Below, one piece after another: positions 1-5,003 of a stretch of DNA of 5,003 nt (the first letter of the stretch is position 1; every line of letters starts with the position of its first letter). Made by a program: the position numbers and the translations under genes. Source of the stretch: JBFJVZ01 sp041623895 (GTDB lineage: Bacteria > Planctomycetota > Planctomycetia > Pirellulales > Pirellulaceae). Below the pieces are notes generated by a model. The model was given only the letters and a program-made list of their open reading frames with translations, did not search any database and had not been told where the DNA came from. The DNA lies in NCBI GenBank assembly GCA_041623895.1, contig JBFJVZ010000479.1:1-5003 (forward strand), given 5' to 3'.

Positions 1-138
1 CACTCCGCGTGGCCATGGCGGAGGCCCAAATCCTTTTCAGGTGAGGGACACCGAGCCTGCCAATTTCAGTGGATGCCACAATTGCCATTGAATCGGCCAC
101 GATGGAAGGTCTCATCTTGTCGTATAACGAATTGCGAT

Positions 139-366
139 CTATCCAGACACGGCGGTTTGATTCTCATTTCGCAAATGCCCGATGGCGTGCTTCGGCGGAT
201 GGCATGTTTCGTCGTCTTGGTGCGATACAGAACGGCCGATGCCAATATTAAGCGGGCGGAGCGGTTCACATCCGCAGCGTGGGCAGTCGGCGTCTCTCGC
301 GGGGTCTCGAAAGGGTTCGTTTCGGCTTGGCTTTCCAAAATAACCAGCCTCCGTGGCACTATCCAT
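139..366 (-). CDS. small CxxC (zinc-ribbon-like) hypothetical protein
   Basis: This is a 75-residue ORF that I do not recognise. Its most protein-like part is the first half: after a polar start (MDSATEAGYFGKP), Cys28-Pro-Arg-Cys31-Gly-Cys33 forms a zinc-knuckle-like CPRCG motif. A lone Cys55-His56 follows, but no clear second CxxC pair, so a complete zinc ribbon is not visible. The ATG at 366 was chosen because it starts 16 nt after the stop of the 42-residue gene at 383-511 and leaves that gene intact; a longer frame to 432 would overlap it. The Shine-Dalgarno is weak. It would be the last member of a row of four mini-ORFs. The C-terminal half (after about residue 45) reads less like protein, and a frameshift or degraded tail is possible. 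It could also be chance coding. Confidence 0.35.
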   Translation of the reverse strand: MDSATEAGYFGKPSRNEPFRDPARDADCPRCGCEPLRPLNIGIGRSVSHQDDETCHPPKHAIGHLRNENQTAVSG

Positions 367-382
367 TCTCACGAGTTGTTCA

Positions 383-511
383 TCACGCGAATAGATAGAG
401 GGCGAGCGCGATGACAAAACCGAGAATGGCAATCACGCCAACCCCAATCAGCGCACGCCCTTGGGCCTTTACCTGATTCTCCAACCGCTCGACTCTTTGT
501 TCGATGTCCAT
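383..511 (-). CDS. 42-residue coiled-coil plus single membrane helix protein
   Basis: This short gene encodes 42 residues in two clear parts. Residues 1-20 (MDIEQRVERLENQVKAQGRA) are charged, with hydrophobic residues Ile3, Val7, Leu10 and Val14 at 4-3-4 spacing, as in a coiled-coil heptad. Residues 21-41 are almost entirely Leu, Ile, Val, Ala, Gly, Phe and Tyr and form one membrane helix, ending in Phe41-Ala42 and TGA. The start is supported by a Shine-Dalgarno GAGGA at 520-524, 8 nt before the ATG, one of the best ribosome sites in the window. No basic residues follow the helix, and the charged part carries both signs, so topology is uncertain. By architecture it would be a small inner-membrane protein that oligomerises through its N-terminal helix; this is inference, and no named family is recognised. 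It follows the 40-residue ORF at 528-650 by 16 nt. Confidence 0.7.
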   Translation of the reverse strand: MDIEQRVERLENQVKAQGRALIGVGVIAILGFVIALALYLFA

Positions 512-519
512 GTACTAAT

Positions 520-524
520 TCCTC
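520..524 (-). promoter_or_regulatory. Shine-Dalgarno of the 42-residue membrane protein
   Basis: GAGGA on the minus strand lies 8 nt before the ATG at 511 and just after the TAA at 528-530. Most genes in this window lack such a site, so it is good evidence for the tiny downstream gene. Confidence 0.65.
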
Positions 525-527
525 ATC

Positions 528-650
528 TTACACAGTACCGACGTGAGAAAGCTCACGCAACATTCGACGAGCGGTGCCGATATCGAGCAATGCGATCGTT
601 GCGATCGCCGACTGTCCGATTTCACAAAGGAGCGTTCGCTCCCGCAACAT
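528..650 (-). CDS. 40-residue hypothetical mini-ORF
   Basis: This 40-residue ORF begins MLRERTLLCEIGQ and ends ELSHVGTV. The middle (residues 13-26, QSAIATIALLDIGT) is hydrophobic and could be an amphipathic or short buried helix, followed by Arg-rich ARRMLREL. The ATG at 650 is 11 nt after the stop of the zinc-ribbon-like ORF (662), and its TAA is 16 nt before the ATG of the well-supported 42-residue gene, with that gene's ribosome site in between. This end-to-end packing on one strand is the main support. There is no Shine-Dalgarno. No family is recognised and it may be a chance ORF or a leader peptide. Confidence 0.35.
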   Translation of the reverse strand: MLRERTLLCEIGQSAIATIALLDIGTARRMLRELSHVGTV

Positions 651-661
651 AACGCCATTGA

Positions 662-910
662 TCACGCGGCGGCGACGATTGACTTTCTTTTACAAATCCG
701 CTCGATTTCGCCGCTCCCGTGCATCGTCTTTTTCCCCCACGTCTGCGTTGCGAGTGAAGTTCCCATCTGCGGCAGTCTCGCATCGCACATTGTACAGTAG
801 TACCAGTCGTCTTTCACGATGTTTCGCTCGCCGCAGCTTGGCCAAAGACGAAAAACGACCTCGGTTGTCAATTGCGCGGGATGTGAAAAGCCGATTCGAT
901 CAAGTGCCAT
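662..910 (-). CDS. zinc-ribbon-like small protein, possibly frameshifted
   Basis: From the ATG at 910 this ORF gives 82 residues; a GTG at 988 would add 26. Residues 20-47 look like a real domain: WPSCGERN then DDWYYCTMCDARLP. Cys39-x2-Cys42 is an intact second knuckle. The first knuckle has only Cys26; the position expected for its partner, three residues earlier, is Trp23, one base from Cys (TGG versus TGC or TGT). After LP (residue 47) the frame becomes unlike protein (QMGTSLATQTW). The neighbouring frame instead reads DGNFTRNADVGEKDDARERR and stops at 690, and one missing base after LP would join the two. I therefore suspect a frameshifted or decaying zinc-ribbon gene. Against this, the stop at 662 sits 11 nt before the next mini-ORF. 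Function is unknown; such ribbons bind zinc structurally. Confidence 0.42.
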   Translation of the reverse strand: MALDRIGFSHPAQLTTEVVFRLWPSCGERNIVKDDWYYCTMCDARLPQMGTSLATQTWGKKTMHGSGEIERICKRKSIVAAA

Positions 911-999
911 CCCATCGGTTGTCCATGATTCGGGTTGGCGACCGAAACCGACCCGAGGACTTAAGGATTCCCGCATCATCCGTGGCACGGTAAAAACGA

Positions 1000-1030
1000 T
1001 TCACCACGAAGAACACGAAGAAGGTCACAG
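1000..1030. repeat. 9-bp-period CACGAAGAA intergenic repeat
   Basis: Two exact tandem copies of CACGAAGAA (1005-1013 and 1014-1022) are embedded in TTCAC...GGTCACAG. Similar CACGAA-rich short tandem repeats between genes are, to my knowledge, common in Planctomycetes genomes. A diverged relative is at 4799-4828 in this window. If translated it gives HEEHEE-like peptides, which explains the misleading plus-strand ORF here. Confidence 0.6.
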
Positions 1031-1078
1031 GGGCCGCGCATCTACGACCGAAATTCGCGTTGTGAGAGCATAGGTTGG

Positions 1079-1138
1079 CCCTGCGACGGAATTTTTTTGG
1101 GAGTCGCTTTATTGCGGACGGCGGTTAGCAACGCAGGG
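1079..1138. repeat. inverted repeat downstream of the three-gene unit
   Basis: CCCTGCG at 1079-1085 is matched by CGCAGGG at 1132-1138 with a 46-nt spacer. A competing shorter hairpin is GCGAC (1083-1087) / GTCGC (1103-1107), whose loop holds seven T on the plus strand. It lies just beyond the stop at 1150, where transcription of the minus-strand unit could end, but it is not a canonical terminator and lacks the bulged stem and GTTAT end of the hairpins at 2091-4062. Confidence 0.3.
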
Positions 1139-1149
1139 AGGAGCATCGA

Positions 1150-1323
1150 TTACGCGATACCATTGGCGAACCGGCACATCGATTGATAAGCAGGATGCAT
1201 GTACCAGGCATCGAAATCAACACCGATCAAGTCGTGCCAACCGATGTTTGCAAACAGGCCCGTGACACCGTGGCTAGCGCTAAATGCCAGCAGCACAACA
1301 CCGGTCATCAGCTTATGTTGCAT
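1150..1323 (-). CDS. small exported or membrane-anchored hypothetical protein
   Basis: The ORF gives 57 residues from the ATG at 1323; an in-frame ATG at 1341 would add six basic residues (MRCKHR) and overlap the upstream gene. Residues 1-24 (basic MQHK, then MTGVVLLAFSASHGVTG) look like a signal peptide or short membrane anchor. The remainder is aromatic-rich, with Trp at 29 and 40 and HPAYQSMCRF near the end. The start at 1323 lies 7 nt after the TAA of the upstream ORF (1331-1333), which suggests translational coupling. No Shine-Dalgarno is visible and no family is recognised. The mature peptide would have only about 35 residues, so it could act in or at the membrane or be a truncated relic. 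Confidence 0.5.
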   Translation of the reverse strand: MQHKLMTGVVLLAFSASHGVTGLFANIGWHDLIGVDFDAWYMHPAYQSMCRFANGIA

Positions 1324-1330
1324 GCGATGC

Positions 1331-1555
1331 TTACACCGCATTGTACTCGTAGGCGAAGGTATTCAGATAGTCTTGAACCTGCGGAGCGAGTTGTTCGATT
1401 GCGTCAAACATGCGATAGCGCAAGACCAACGATTTTCCATGACATTCGAAGTGCAACGTGTAATTGAATGCCGGAACCCCATCGCCGATCTCGCCAGCCG
1501 TTCGGTCGATGCGAAAGTGCGACCGGGCCGCCGATCCGATGGTTATCCGCAACAC
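1331..1555 (-). CDS. hypothetical protein, about 75 residues
   Basis: The open frame extends to an ATG at 1618, which would overlap the upstream gene by 50 nt. A GTG at 1555 starts 13 nt after that gene's stop and gives 74 residues beginning at the first protein-like stretch (LRITIGSAARSHFRID), so I prefer it. Residues 20-53 (GEIGDGVPAF, YTLHFECHG, LVLRYRMFDAI) suggest beta-strands, followed by an amphipathic C-terminal helix (EQLAPQVQDYLNTF). There is no signal peptide, membrane helix or recognised domain. It sits between the exported protein at 1569-2051 and the small exported protein at 1150-1323, with only 13- and 7-nt gaps, so one transcript is likely. The start is uncertain. Confidence 0.5.
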   Translation of the reverse strand: MLRITIGSAARSHFRIDRTAGEIGDGVPAFNYTLHFECHGKSLVLRYRMFDAIEQLAPQVQDYLNTFAYEYNAV

Positions 1556-1568
1556 CGTATTCGTAAGG

Positions 1569-2051
1569 TCACGGCCAGAGTTGTCGGTAGTTGGACCACG
1601 CGATCCGCGTGATGTCATCGCCTTCCGGCCGGCTGACGACTAAGGTTGTCGAAGATTTGGGTCCGTTTATCGCGATGACGAAAAGGGAAGATTGCCCGTC
1701 ACCGGAAACGTTTTGAATAAGTACTGAGCGATCTGTCGTAATCCGTTCGCCCTCTTTCTCGTCAAGATTCTTGCCATCTTGGTCGACGTTTAGTTTCTTG
1801 CGGTAAAAGTCCATCACTTTGTCGACGGAATCAGTCGTGGTTAGCACCGCCTTGCTTTTGATCGCGCTGATGTCCGACACCGCTGCGTCGCCGGATTGGG
1901 CTCCGTGGAATTTGGATTCTGGGTACATCCATTCGCTCAGCATGCCCATGAGCGTGACTTGCTTCTTAGGCTGCGTTTCATCCCCGACGCTAATGCTGTA
2001 GACAAAGATGGCGAGGGCAAAAAATGCAAGCGCGTGCTTAGGTCTGACCAT
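1569..2051 (-). CDS. exported hypothetical protein, planctomycete-type C-terminus
   Basis: The ORF gives 160 residues from the ATG at 2051; an upstream ATG at 2081 adds ten (MSFPIQERDP). I prefer 2051 because MVRPKHALAFFALAIF then forms a normal signal peptide: basic residues, hydrophobic 7-22, then DETQPKK. The mature part contains EWMYPESKFHGAQ (40-52), an acidic helix DSVDKVMDFYRKKL (74-87), and a C-terminal pair of strands TTLVVSR (135-141) and RIAWSNY (149-155). From memory, the WMYP-K-HGA start plus the TTLVVSR and TRIAWSNYxxL ending recur in uncharacterised exported planctomycete proteins; I cannot name a domain. No catalytic motif is visible. It heads a tight unit with the two smaller ORFs downstream, and starts 39 nt (or 9 nt) after the hairpin at 2091-2178. 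Confidence 0.75.
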   Translation of the reverse strand: MVRPKHALAFFALAIFVYSISVGDETQPKKQVTLMGMLSEWMYPESKFHGAQSGDAAVSDISAIKSKAVLTTTDSVDKVMDFYRKKLNVDQDGKNLDEKEGERITTDRSVLIQNVSGDGQSSLFVIAINGPKSSTTLVVSRPEGDDITRIAWSNYRQLWP

Positions 2052-2090
2052 CGGATCCCGCTCTTGAATGGGAAAAGACATGATTAACTC

Positions 2091-2178
2091 GGATAGTCGA
2101 CAGCCGTGACCGGGGGGCCGCCATCGAATTTGAATTCACAAACCGCGCGGCCCGCGGCTCCGGCGGCCTGGTTATCGC
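2091..2178 (-). repeat. attC-like hairpin D (degenerate candidate)
   Basis: Read in the gene direction it starts GCGATAAC (2178-2171) and ends GACTATCC (2098-2091), a degenerate GTTATCC. The 5' arm contains CAG[G]CCG then CCGG[A]GCCGC; the 3' arm gives the complements of CAG-CCG, CCGG and GCCGC, with extra unpaired bases (TGA and GGG on the plus strand). The loop is 32 nt (2122-2153). Bracketed G and A are unpaired and match the bulges in the other copies. The TAA of the 2172-2636 gene lies inside the GATAAC box. It is the poorest copy of the five apart from the one at 4688-4747. Confidence 0.42.
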
Positions 2179-2636
2179 GATTGTCGTTCTGCATAGCGTT
2201 CGAGTACCGCATCAGCCATGAGTTCTGGTGTAAGTTCGCGCTGGTTGTTGCCATCACCAAAGTATTCACCTGGCCAAAATACCAAATCCGAGACTTGCGT
2301 GTCTCCGAACGTCTTCTTGATTGTAGTGAAGACGTATTGCACATACGCGTCGTCGCAGGGGTCGGCAAGCACATTCGCGAACATTTCGATCAGTCCCTCG
2401 CGATTCAAATCGGGTGATGCCTCCGTTGCCCGATCGGTCAGCACACGGCGGACATAGTCAATATGTTCTTCCGCGCCGTAGATTCCTTGGAATTCGGAGA
2501 ACGGGATGTCCGTGCCAGCCAATTGATTGAACTCGTGAAGGAGTGAATCATCGGCAACTTCGTCGCCACCATCAAGACGCGCTGCTATCTTCGCCAGACG
2601 TTGCACCAGGTCGTCATCGAGTTTGGGCTGCGGCAT
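2172..2636 (-). CDS. acidic helical hypothetical protein, candidate cassette gene
   Basis: The ORF gives 154 residues from the ATG at 2636 (MPQPKLDDDLVQRLAKIA). A nine-residue extension from a TTG at 2663 is rejected because it runs into the hairpin at 2654-2744. The protein is acidic, soluble and mostly helical by composition: an N-terminal helix (LDDDLVQRLAKIAARL), an acidic DGGDEVADD turn, HEFNQLAGTDIPF (about 36-48), helices around EEHIDYVRRVLTD and REGLIEMFANVLADP, then FWPGEYFGDGNNQRELTPEL and a final helix. It has no signal peptide, membrane segment or metal motif. Small, acidic and helical is also the general style of toxin-immunity proteins, but nothing here proves that. Its TAA falls inside the GATAAC box of the downstream hairpin, and its start is 17 nt after the upstream one. 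Confidence 0.78.
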   Translation of the reverse strand: MPQPKLDDDLVQRLAKIAARLDGGDEVADDSLLHEFNQLAGTDIPFSEFQGIYGAEEHIDYVRRVLTDRATEASPDLNREGLIEMFANVLADPCDDAYVQYVFTTIKKTFGDTQVSDLVFWPGEYFGDGNNQRELTPELMADAVLERYAERQSR

Positions 2637-2653
2637 GGTTTGAGTGCTTAGAA

Positions 2654-2744
2654 GCGATAACAACCACGATCACGGGGACCGGGGAGTATAGTGTGAATTC
2701 AAGACCGATCGCGCCGAGGTCGCCCGTGCATCGTTTTGTTCGTC
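2654..2744 (-). repeat. attC-like hairpin C
   Basis: The core stem is ACGATCACGGGGACC (2666-2680, plus strand) against 2718-2734. All 15 bases of the first arm pair if two single bases of the second are left out: a G in the CGAT[G]CAC context and a C in GGG[C]GACC (minus-strand reading), six bases apart. The loop is 37 nt (2681-2717). Outer boxes are GTTATCGC (minus 2661-2654) and GACGAAC (minus 2744-2738), separated from the core by short unpaired spacers. The loop shares TCGGCG...CTTGAA...CTCC with the loop of hairpin A. Bulges sit on the arm that is 5' in gene direction, as expected for the L'' side of an attC site. Confidence 0.58.
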
Positions 2745-2784
2745 GGGGTAGGTGGATCGGCCGCGCAAATCCGACGTAGTAGTA

Positions 2785-3231
2785 TCAACCATCAAGCGGC
2801 AGTGGAGCAACATCTTCGGGAGCTTTTGTTCGGTTGAAACGGCGAAGAAGGGTTGCCGTTCCCACGAATAGTCCAAGAGTCGGCCATTGGAAAAATGGCA
2901 ATCCGATTTCGACCAGTGGTCCAGCACAATTCATCACTCTGCCCGTGGGTGTCGGGGGAATGAAGAATGGCTCATTGGCGCTGTAGAGTGCAAATAGACT
3001 AAATCCGCCAATTGTGATTCCAGATGCAAGAATAACGCACGAGCAACGTCGAGAATCGGCGAAAGCAAACATTGCGGCGATGATGCCGAGATAGACGATG
3101 GTATCCCAGCCGCCGAAAATGATGACCGATGCCCATTGCCCAGGATTGTAGTTGTTTGCGACAACCACAAATATAGCGAACGTAATCGCAACGCAACACA
3201 AGCATACGATTGATGTGCCAATCCGGATCAT
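2785..3231 (-). CDS. four-helix integral membrane protein, candidate cassette gene
   Basis: The gene encodes 148 residues with four hydrophobic stretches: about 5-26 (IGTSIVCLCCVAITFAIFVV), 33-57 (WASVIIFGGWDTIVYLGIIA), 63-84 (CSCVILASGITIGGFSLFAL) and 105-128 (GLPFFQWPTLGLFVGTATLL). A loop at 86-103 (NEPFFIPPTPTGRVMN) separates helices 3 and 4, and a basic RRFNRTK precedes the short C-terminal tail APEDVAPLPLDG. Positive charges at residues 60-61 (RR, after helix 2) and after helix 4 suggest both termini lie in the cytoplasm. No transport or catalytic motif is visible, and no family is recognised. The ATG at 3231 lies 45 nt after the GTTATGCC end of the hairpin at 3277-3355, with no clear Shine-Dalgarno. 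It ends 40 nt before the next hairpin, fitting a one-gene cassette. Confidence 0.78.
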   Translation of the reverse strand: MIRIGTSIVCLCCVAITFAIFVVVANNYNPGQWASVIIFGGWDTIVYLGIIAAMFAFADSRRCSCVILASGITIGGFSLFALYSANEPFFIPPTPTGRVMNCAGPLVEIGLPFFQWPTLGLFVGTATLLRRFNRTKAPEDVAPLPLDG

Positions 3232-3274
3232 TGTGTATGCCTTGTTGCAGCACCTGTCTTAATCGGACGAACGA

Positions 3275-3349
<75 letters not shown>

Positions 3350-3355
<6 letters not shown>

Positions 3356-3937
3356 ACGTGTGTCCGCATTCACCTCAGGGTCAATACCAAGTATTGAAGT
3401 CTTCGGTATTTTTGGCGGATAGAGCGTTGGATGATTTGCGCTGCGAAGGTAGAGCTTGGCACTCCCATCGTCATGCACAGCGAATGACATAAAACGTGTG
3501 TTCGATTTCCAAACGTAGATGTCGACACCGCCATCAAGATTGCTCCGCCACGTTTTGTCGTAGTTGCCAAAGCGTCTGACAAATTGGTCAATCATCAGTT
3601 TGTAGATGCTGATTTCCTTGACGGTCAACGCTGTGTAATGGATTTCGATGCTGATGACCGTCTTGTTCAAGAACCGAAAATAGGCAGTTGGGACTTGGTT
3701 TGATCCATTATTGATGACAACAAGGTGATCGTCGTGCATGGGCGTCGCATTTGGAGCGTGGCCAGCCACGGCAGTCGGCAAACGTTCATGAAGCTCTTCG
3801 AGCGTCGAGTCGATACCAACACCGCCAATCGTAAAGTCGATCACGGTCGGACGATCTGCAATGTTTGGCTGATCCGCGTTCGCGGTCAAAGCGACGACCA
3901 AGATAGCCGACAAGGAAAGCAGTTGTTTCACGCACAT
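3350..3937 (-). CDS. secreted hypothetical protein, candidate cassette gene
   Basis: The gene encodes 195 residues. A Sec signal peptide is clear: MCVKQLLSLSAILVVALTANA with likely cleavage after Ala21 (ANA-DQ). The start is supported by GGAG at 3945-3948, 7 nt before the ATG. The mature part reads as a small alpha/beta domain: FTIGGVGIDSTLEELHERLP (35-54), a strand YFRFLNKTVISIEIHY (about 84-99), a helix KLMIDQFVRRFGNYDKTW (about 111-128), then strands VDIYVWK, RFMSFAVHD and AKLYLRS. The order 'G-D-S-x-E-E' helix, 'FG-Y' helix, then W-containing strands recalls many small exported bacterial domains with a BLIP- or SmpA-like fold; this is inference only. No active-site residues stand out and no lipobox. 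Its TAA lies inside the GGATAAC box of the next hairpin. Confidence 0.82.
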
Positions 3938-3944
3938 TCTTTCA

Positions 3945-3948
3945 CTCC
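3945..3948 (-). promoter_or_regulatory. Shine-Dalgarno of the secreted protein
   Basis: GGAG on the minus strand is 7 nt before the ATG at 3937. It fixes this start and lies between the GTTATCC end of the hairpin at 3972-4062 and the gene, so the cassette would carry its own ribosome site. Confidence 0.55.
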
Positions 3949-3971
3949 GTTGGTTGTGGTCACGCTTGCGC

Positions 3972-4062
<91 letters not shown>

Positions 4063-4082
4063 GCGTTTGCGGACGACCCATT

Positions 4083-4676
4083 TTAATCCGTGTCGGTGAC
4101 GCAGAACAGCCACCAACACTTGGCGGCTGGATTGAAGACGACGAATGTGGCATCCCAAGCGACGTCGCAGAACCAATCCGTCCATGCGCCATCGATCCGG
4201 AATACTGAAACGTAATCGCGACGATCGCCGACCATCGCATCAACGAAACCACGAGCGAATGTTCGGGCATCCTTTTCGGTGAGGGATGGTTTGACGTAAG
4301 CACCTCCACGCAGAAGCAGCGGTATCAATGCACCCTCGAATTCATAGGCACCGTAAGTTGTGAATTGCGGCAAGTCTCCGTGCAGATTCGGAATTTTCAA
4401 TTCCGGAATCAGAGTCCGAACAGTTTCGCATTCGAGAAAGCATCGCAGCCGATGCTCGACGCCGTGAAGATCCTGTTGATGTGCTTCGCCAAAACGCGAT
4501 CCCAAGAGCGGGCGAAAACATCTTAAAAGCACGCCGCCATTTACATGAGTCGTTTCGAGTGCGCGAACAACCGTGTTGAGTCGTTCGTCGTGAAAGTCAT
4601 CAAGGCGGTACTCAACGTCACGCCACCTCATGAAGCTTGAGTTCATCTGGTTCAGCGGCATATCGACAAAATTCAC
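4083..4676 (-). CDS. uncharacterised soluble protein, candidate cassette gene
   Basis: The open frame starts with a GTG at 4676 (197 residues); in-frame ATGs at 4661, 4646 and 4631 are alternatives, none with a Shine-Dalgarno. The last gives MRWRDVEYRLDDFHDERL, where the protein-like sequence begins, so the true start is uncertain by up to 15 residues. It has no signal peptide or membrane helix. Notable stretches are GAYEFEGALIPLLLRGGAYV (about 107-126), a helix EKDARTFARGFVDAMVGDRR, and an aromatic end: GAWTDWFCDVAWDATFVVF then CWWLFCVTDTD at the C-terminus. A W-FxDVAWD strand pair ending in TDTD recalls uncharacterised proteins I associate with planctomycetes and cyanobacteria (from memory, not a named family). 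Function is unknown. It lies between the hairpins at 4688-4747 and 3972-4062. Confidence 0.78.
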   Translation of the reverse strand: MNFVDMPLNQMNSSFMRWRDVEYRLDDFHDERLNTVVRALETTHVNGGVLLRCFRPLLGSRFGEAHQQDLHGVEHRLRCFLECETVRTLIPELKIPNLHGDLPQFTTYGAYEFEGALIPLLLRGGAYVKPSLTEKDARTFARGFVDAMVGDRRDYVSVFRIDGAWTDWFCDVAWDATFVVFNPAAKCWWLFCVTDTD

Positions 4677-4687
4677 GCGGCGGGCGC

Positions 4688-4747
4688 GGTTGACATTGAA
4701 ATCACGAGCGACGCTGCCGCCCGCTCGCGTGGATCGAATTGTTAATG
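4688..4747 (-). repeat. attC-like hairpin E (weak candidate)
   Basis: CACGAGCG (4703-4710) pairs with CGCTCGCGTG (4722-4731), leaving two bases over. The reading CACG[C]GAGCG in gene direction leaves a single C unpaired, again on the 5' arm. The loop is only 11 nt. Outside it, ATT-GAAATC and ATTCGATC are partly complementary, and the outer boxes are CATTAAC and GTCAACC. It sits where a boundary is predicted, 11 nt before the GTG of the first cassette gene, but its outer boxes pair poorly. Confidence 0.35.
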
Positions 4748-5003
4748 GATTTTTGTTTTGAGTCAGGATACCACGCCGAATTGAGACGCAGCAAGAACAA
4801 CCACGAAATAAGCGAAAGACACGAAATCCAGGCGGCTTGGTGTCGCTTCCCGCGTTTGCGCATCAATAAGTCTGCACATCTGTCGTCCGCGCACCTTTTC
4901 CGATGCGATGCGTTGACGCGATCTGTTAGGTACACGGCCTCATCTTTCCGCGCATTCGTCGCCTGAAAGAAACGGCTTCACTTGCGCTTCGCCATTTCGT
5001 TCC
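4748..5003. other. right-end stretch without a supported gene
   Basis: Neither strand carries a convincing complete ORF. The only structured sequence is the 9-bp-period repeat at 4799-4828. On the minus strand a frame entering from beyond 5003 ends NEMAKRK at a TGA (4978-4980) and could be the C-terminus of an upstream gene, but eight codons cannot establish it. The next gene or an integrase would lie outside the window. Confidence 0.5.
4799..4828. repeat. 9-bp-period CACGAAAtn intergenic repeat
   Basis: Three consecutive 9-bp units, CACGAAATA (4802-4810), AGCGAAAGA (4811-4819) and CACGAAATC (4820-4828), share the CGAAA core. It is a diverged relative of CACGAAGAA at 1005-1022. Such intergenic CACGAA/CGAAA repeats are, to my knowledge, frequent in Planctomycetes; their role is unknown. 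Confidence 0.55.

Larger units (their letters stand above)
911..1149. other. intergenic stretch without a supported gene
   Basis: No ORF here looks like protein on either strand. It contains the CACGAAGAA tandem repeat (1000-1030), a run of seven T (1092-1098) and an inverted repeat CCCTGCG (1079-1085) / CGCAGGG (1132-1138). It separates the three-gene unit ending at 1150 from the mini-ORF cluster. The 3' end of a longer GTG-started version of the zinc-ribbon-like ORF (to 988) would reach into it. Confidence 0.5.

Noticed and set aside
66..359. 97-residue minus-strand ORF
   Set aside because: It overlaps the CxxC ORF at 139-366 in another frame and its composition is not protein-like; it might at most be a frameshifted tail of that ORF.
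69..1073. Plus-strand ORFs in the left third
   Set aside because: Their peptides are Arg/Ser-rich without domain-like patterns, one runs through the CACGAAGAA repeat (giving HEEHEE), and they lie antisense to better minus-strand candidates.
1183..1612. Two plus-strand ORFs opposite the 1150-1555 genes
   Set aside because: They are antisense shadows; the minus-strand frames have signal-peptide and strand/helix patterns and short intergenic gaps.
2084..2374. 96-residue minus-strand ORF and overlapping plus-strand ORFs
   Set aside because: They overlap the well-supported gene at 2172-2636 and run through the hairpin at 2091-2178; no domain-like pattern.
2934..3253. Alternative minus-strand frames inside the membrane protein gene
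   Set aside because: They are frame shadows of 2785-3231, whose four clear membrane helices identify the true frame.
4702..4966. ORFs on both strands in the right-end region
   Set aside because: They read through the 9-bp repeat and have no conserved-looking motif; the minus-strand one has a chance hydrophobic patch (SCLSLISWLFLLRL).
4978..5003. C-terminus of a gene entering from the right (NEMAKRK, stop)
   Set aside because: Only eight codons are visible; plausible but not supportable.

Overview
The window reads as part of a moderate-GC Planctomycetes genome (Rhodopirellula/Blastopirellula-like; inference). Supporting signs are sparse gene packing, many small proteins without recognisable domains, weak or absent Shine-Dalgarno sequences, and two intergenic repeats of a 9-bp 'CACGAAnnn' type that I associate with this phylum. 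Every gene I can support lies on the minus strand, so transcription runs from high to low coordinates. None is a housekeeping gene and I can assign no enzyme function.

Right and centre (about 4750 down to 2090): four unrelated single-gene units follow one another. They are an uncharacterised soluble protein (4083-4676), an exported protein (3350-3937), a four-helix membrane protein (2785-3231) and an acidic helical protein (2172-2636). Each boundary carries an imperfect hairpin of about 60-90 bp. Outer boxes resemble GG(C)ATAAC and GTTATsC. Inner stems are nearly perfect, except for one to three single unpaired bases that always lie on the arm that is 5' in the gene direction. Two ORFs stop inside the GATAAC box, and the next gene starts 9-45 nt after the GTTAT end. 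This is the layout of integron gene cassettes with attC sites. No integrase lies in the window, so the array is a candidate and not proven. If it is an integron, intI should lie beyond base 5003.

Left of the array (2051 down to 1150): an exported protein with a planctomycete-like C-terminus (1569-2051) is followed almost without gap by two smaller ORFs (1331-1555 and 1150-1323). Together they form a probable three-gene unit, possibly the last multi-gene cassette or the chromosomal flank.

Far left (910 down to 139): four mini-ORFs lie in a row with gaps of 11, 16 and 16 nt. They are a zinc-ribbon-like protein that may be frameshifted, a 40-residue ORF, a convincing 42-residue coiled-coil plus membrane-helix protein with a good Shine-Dalgarno, and a small CxxC protein. 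Bases 911-1149 and 4748-5003 hold repeats and no gene I can support.
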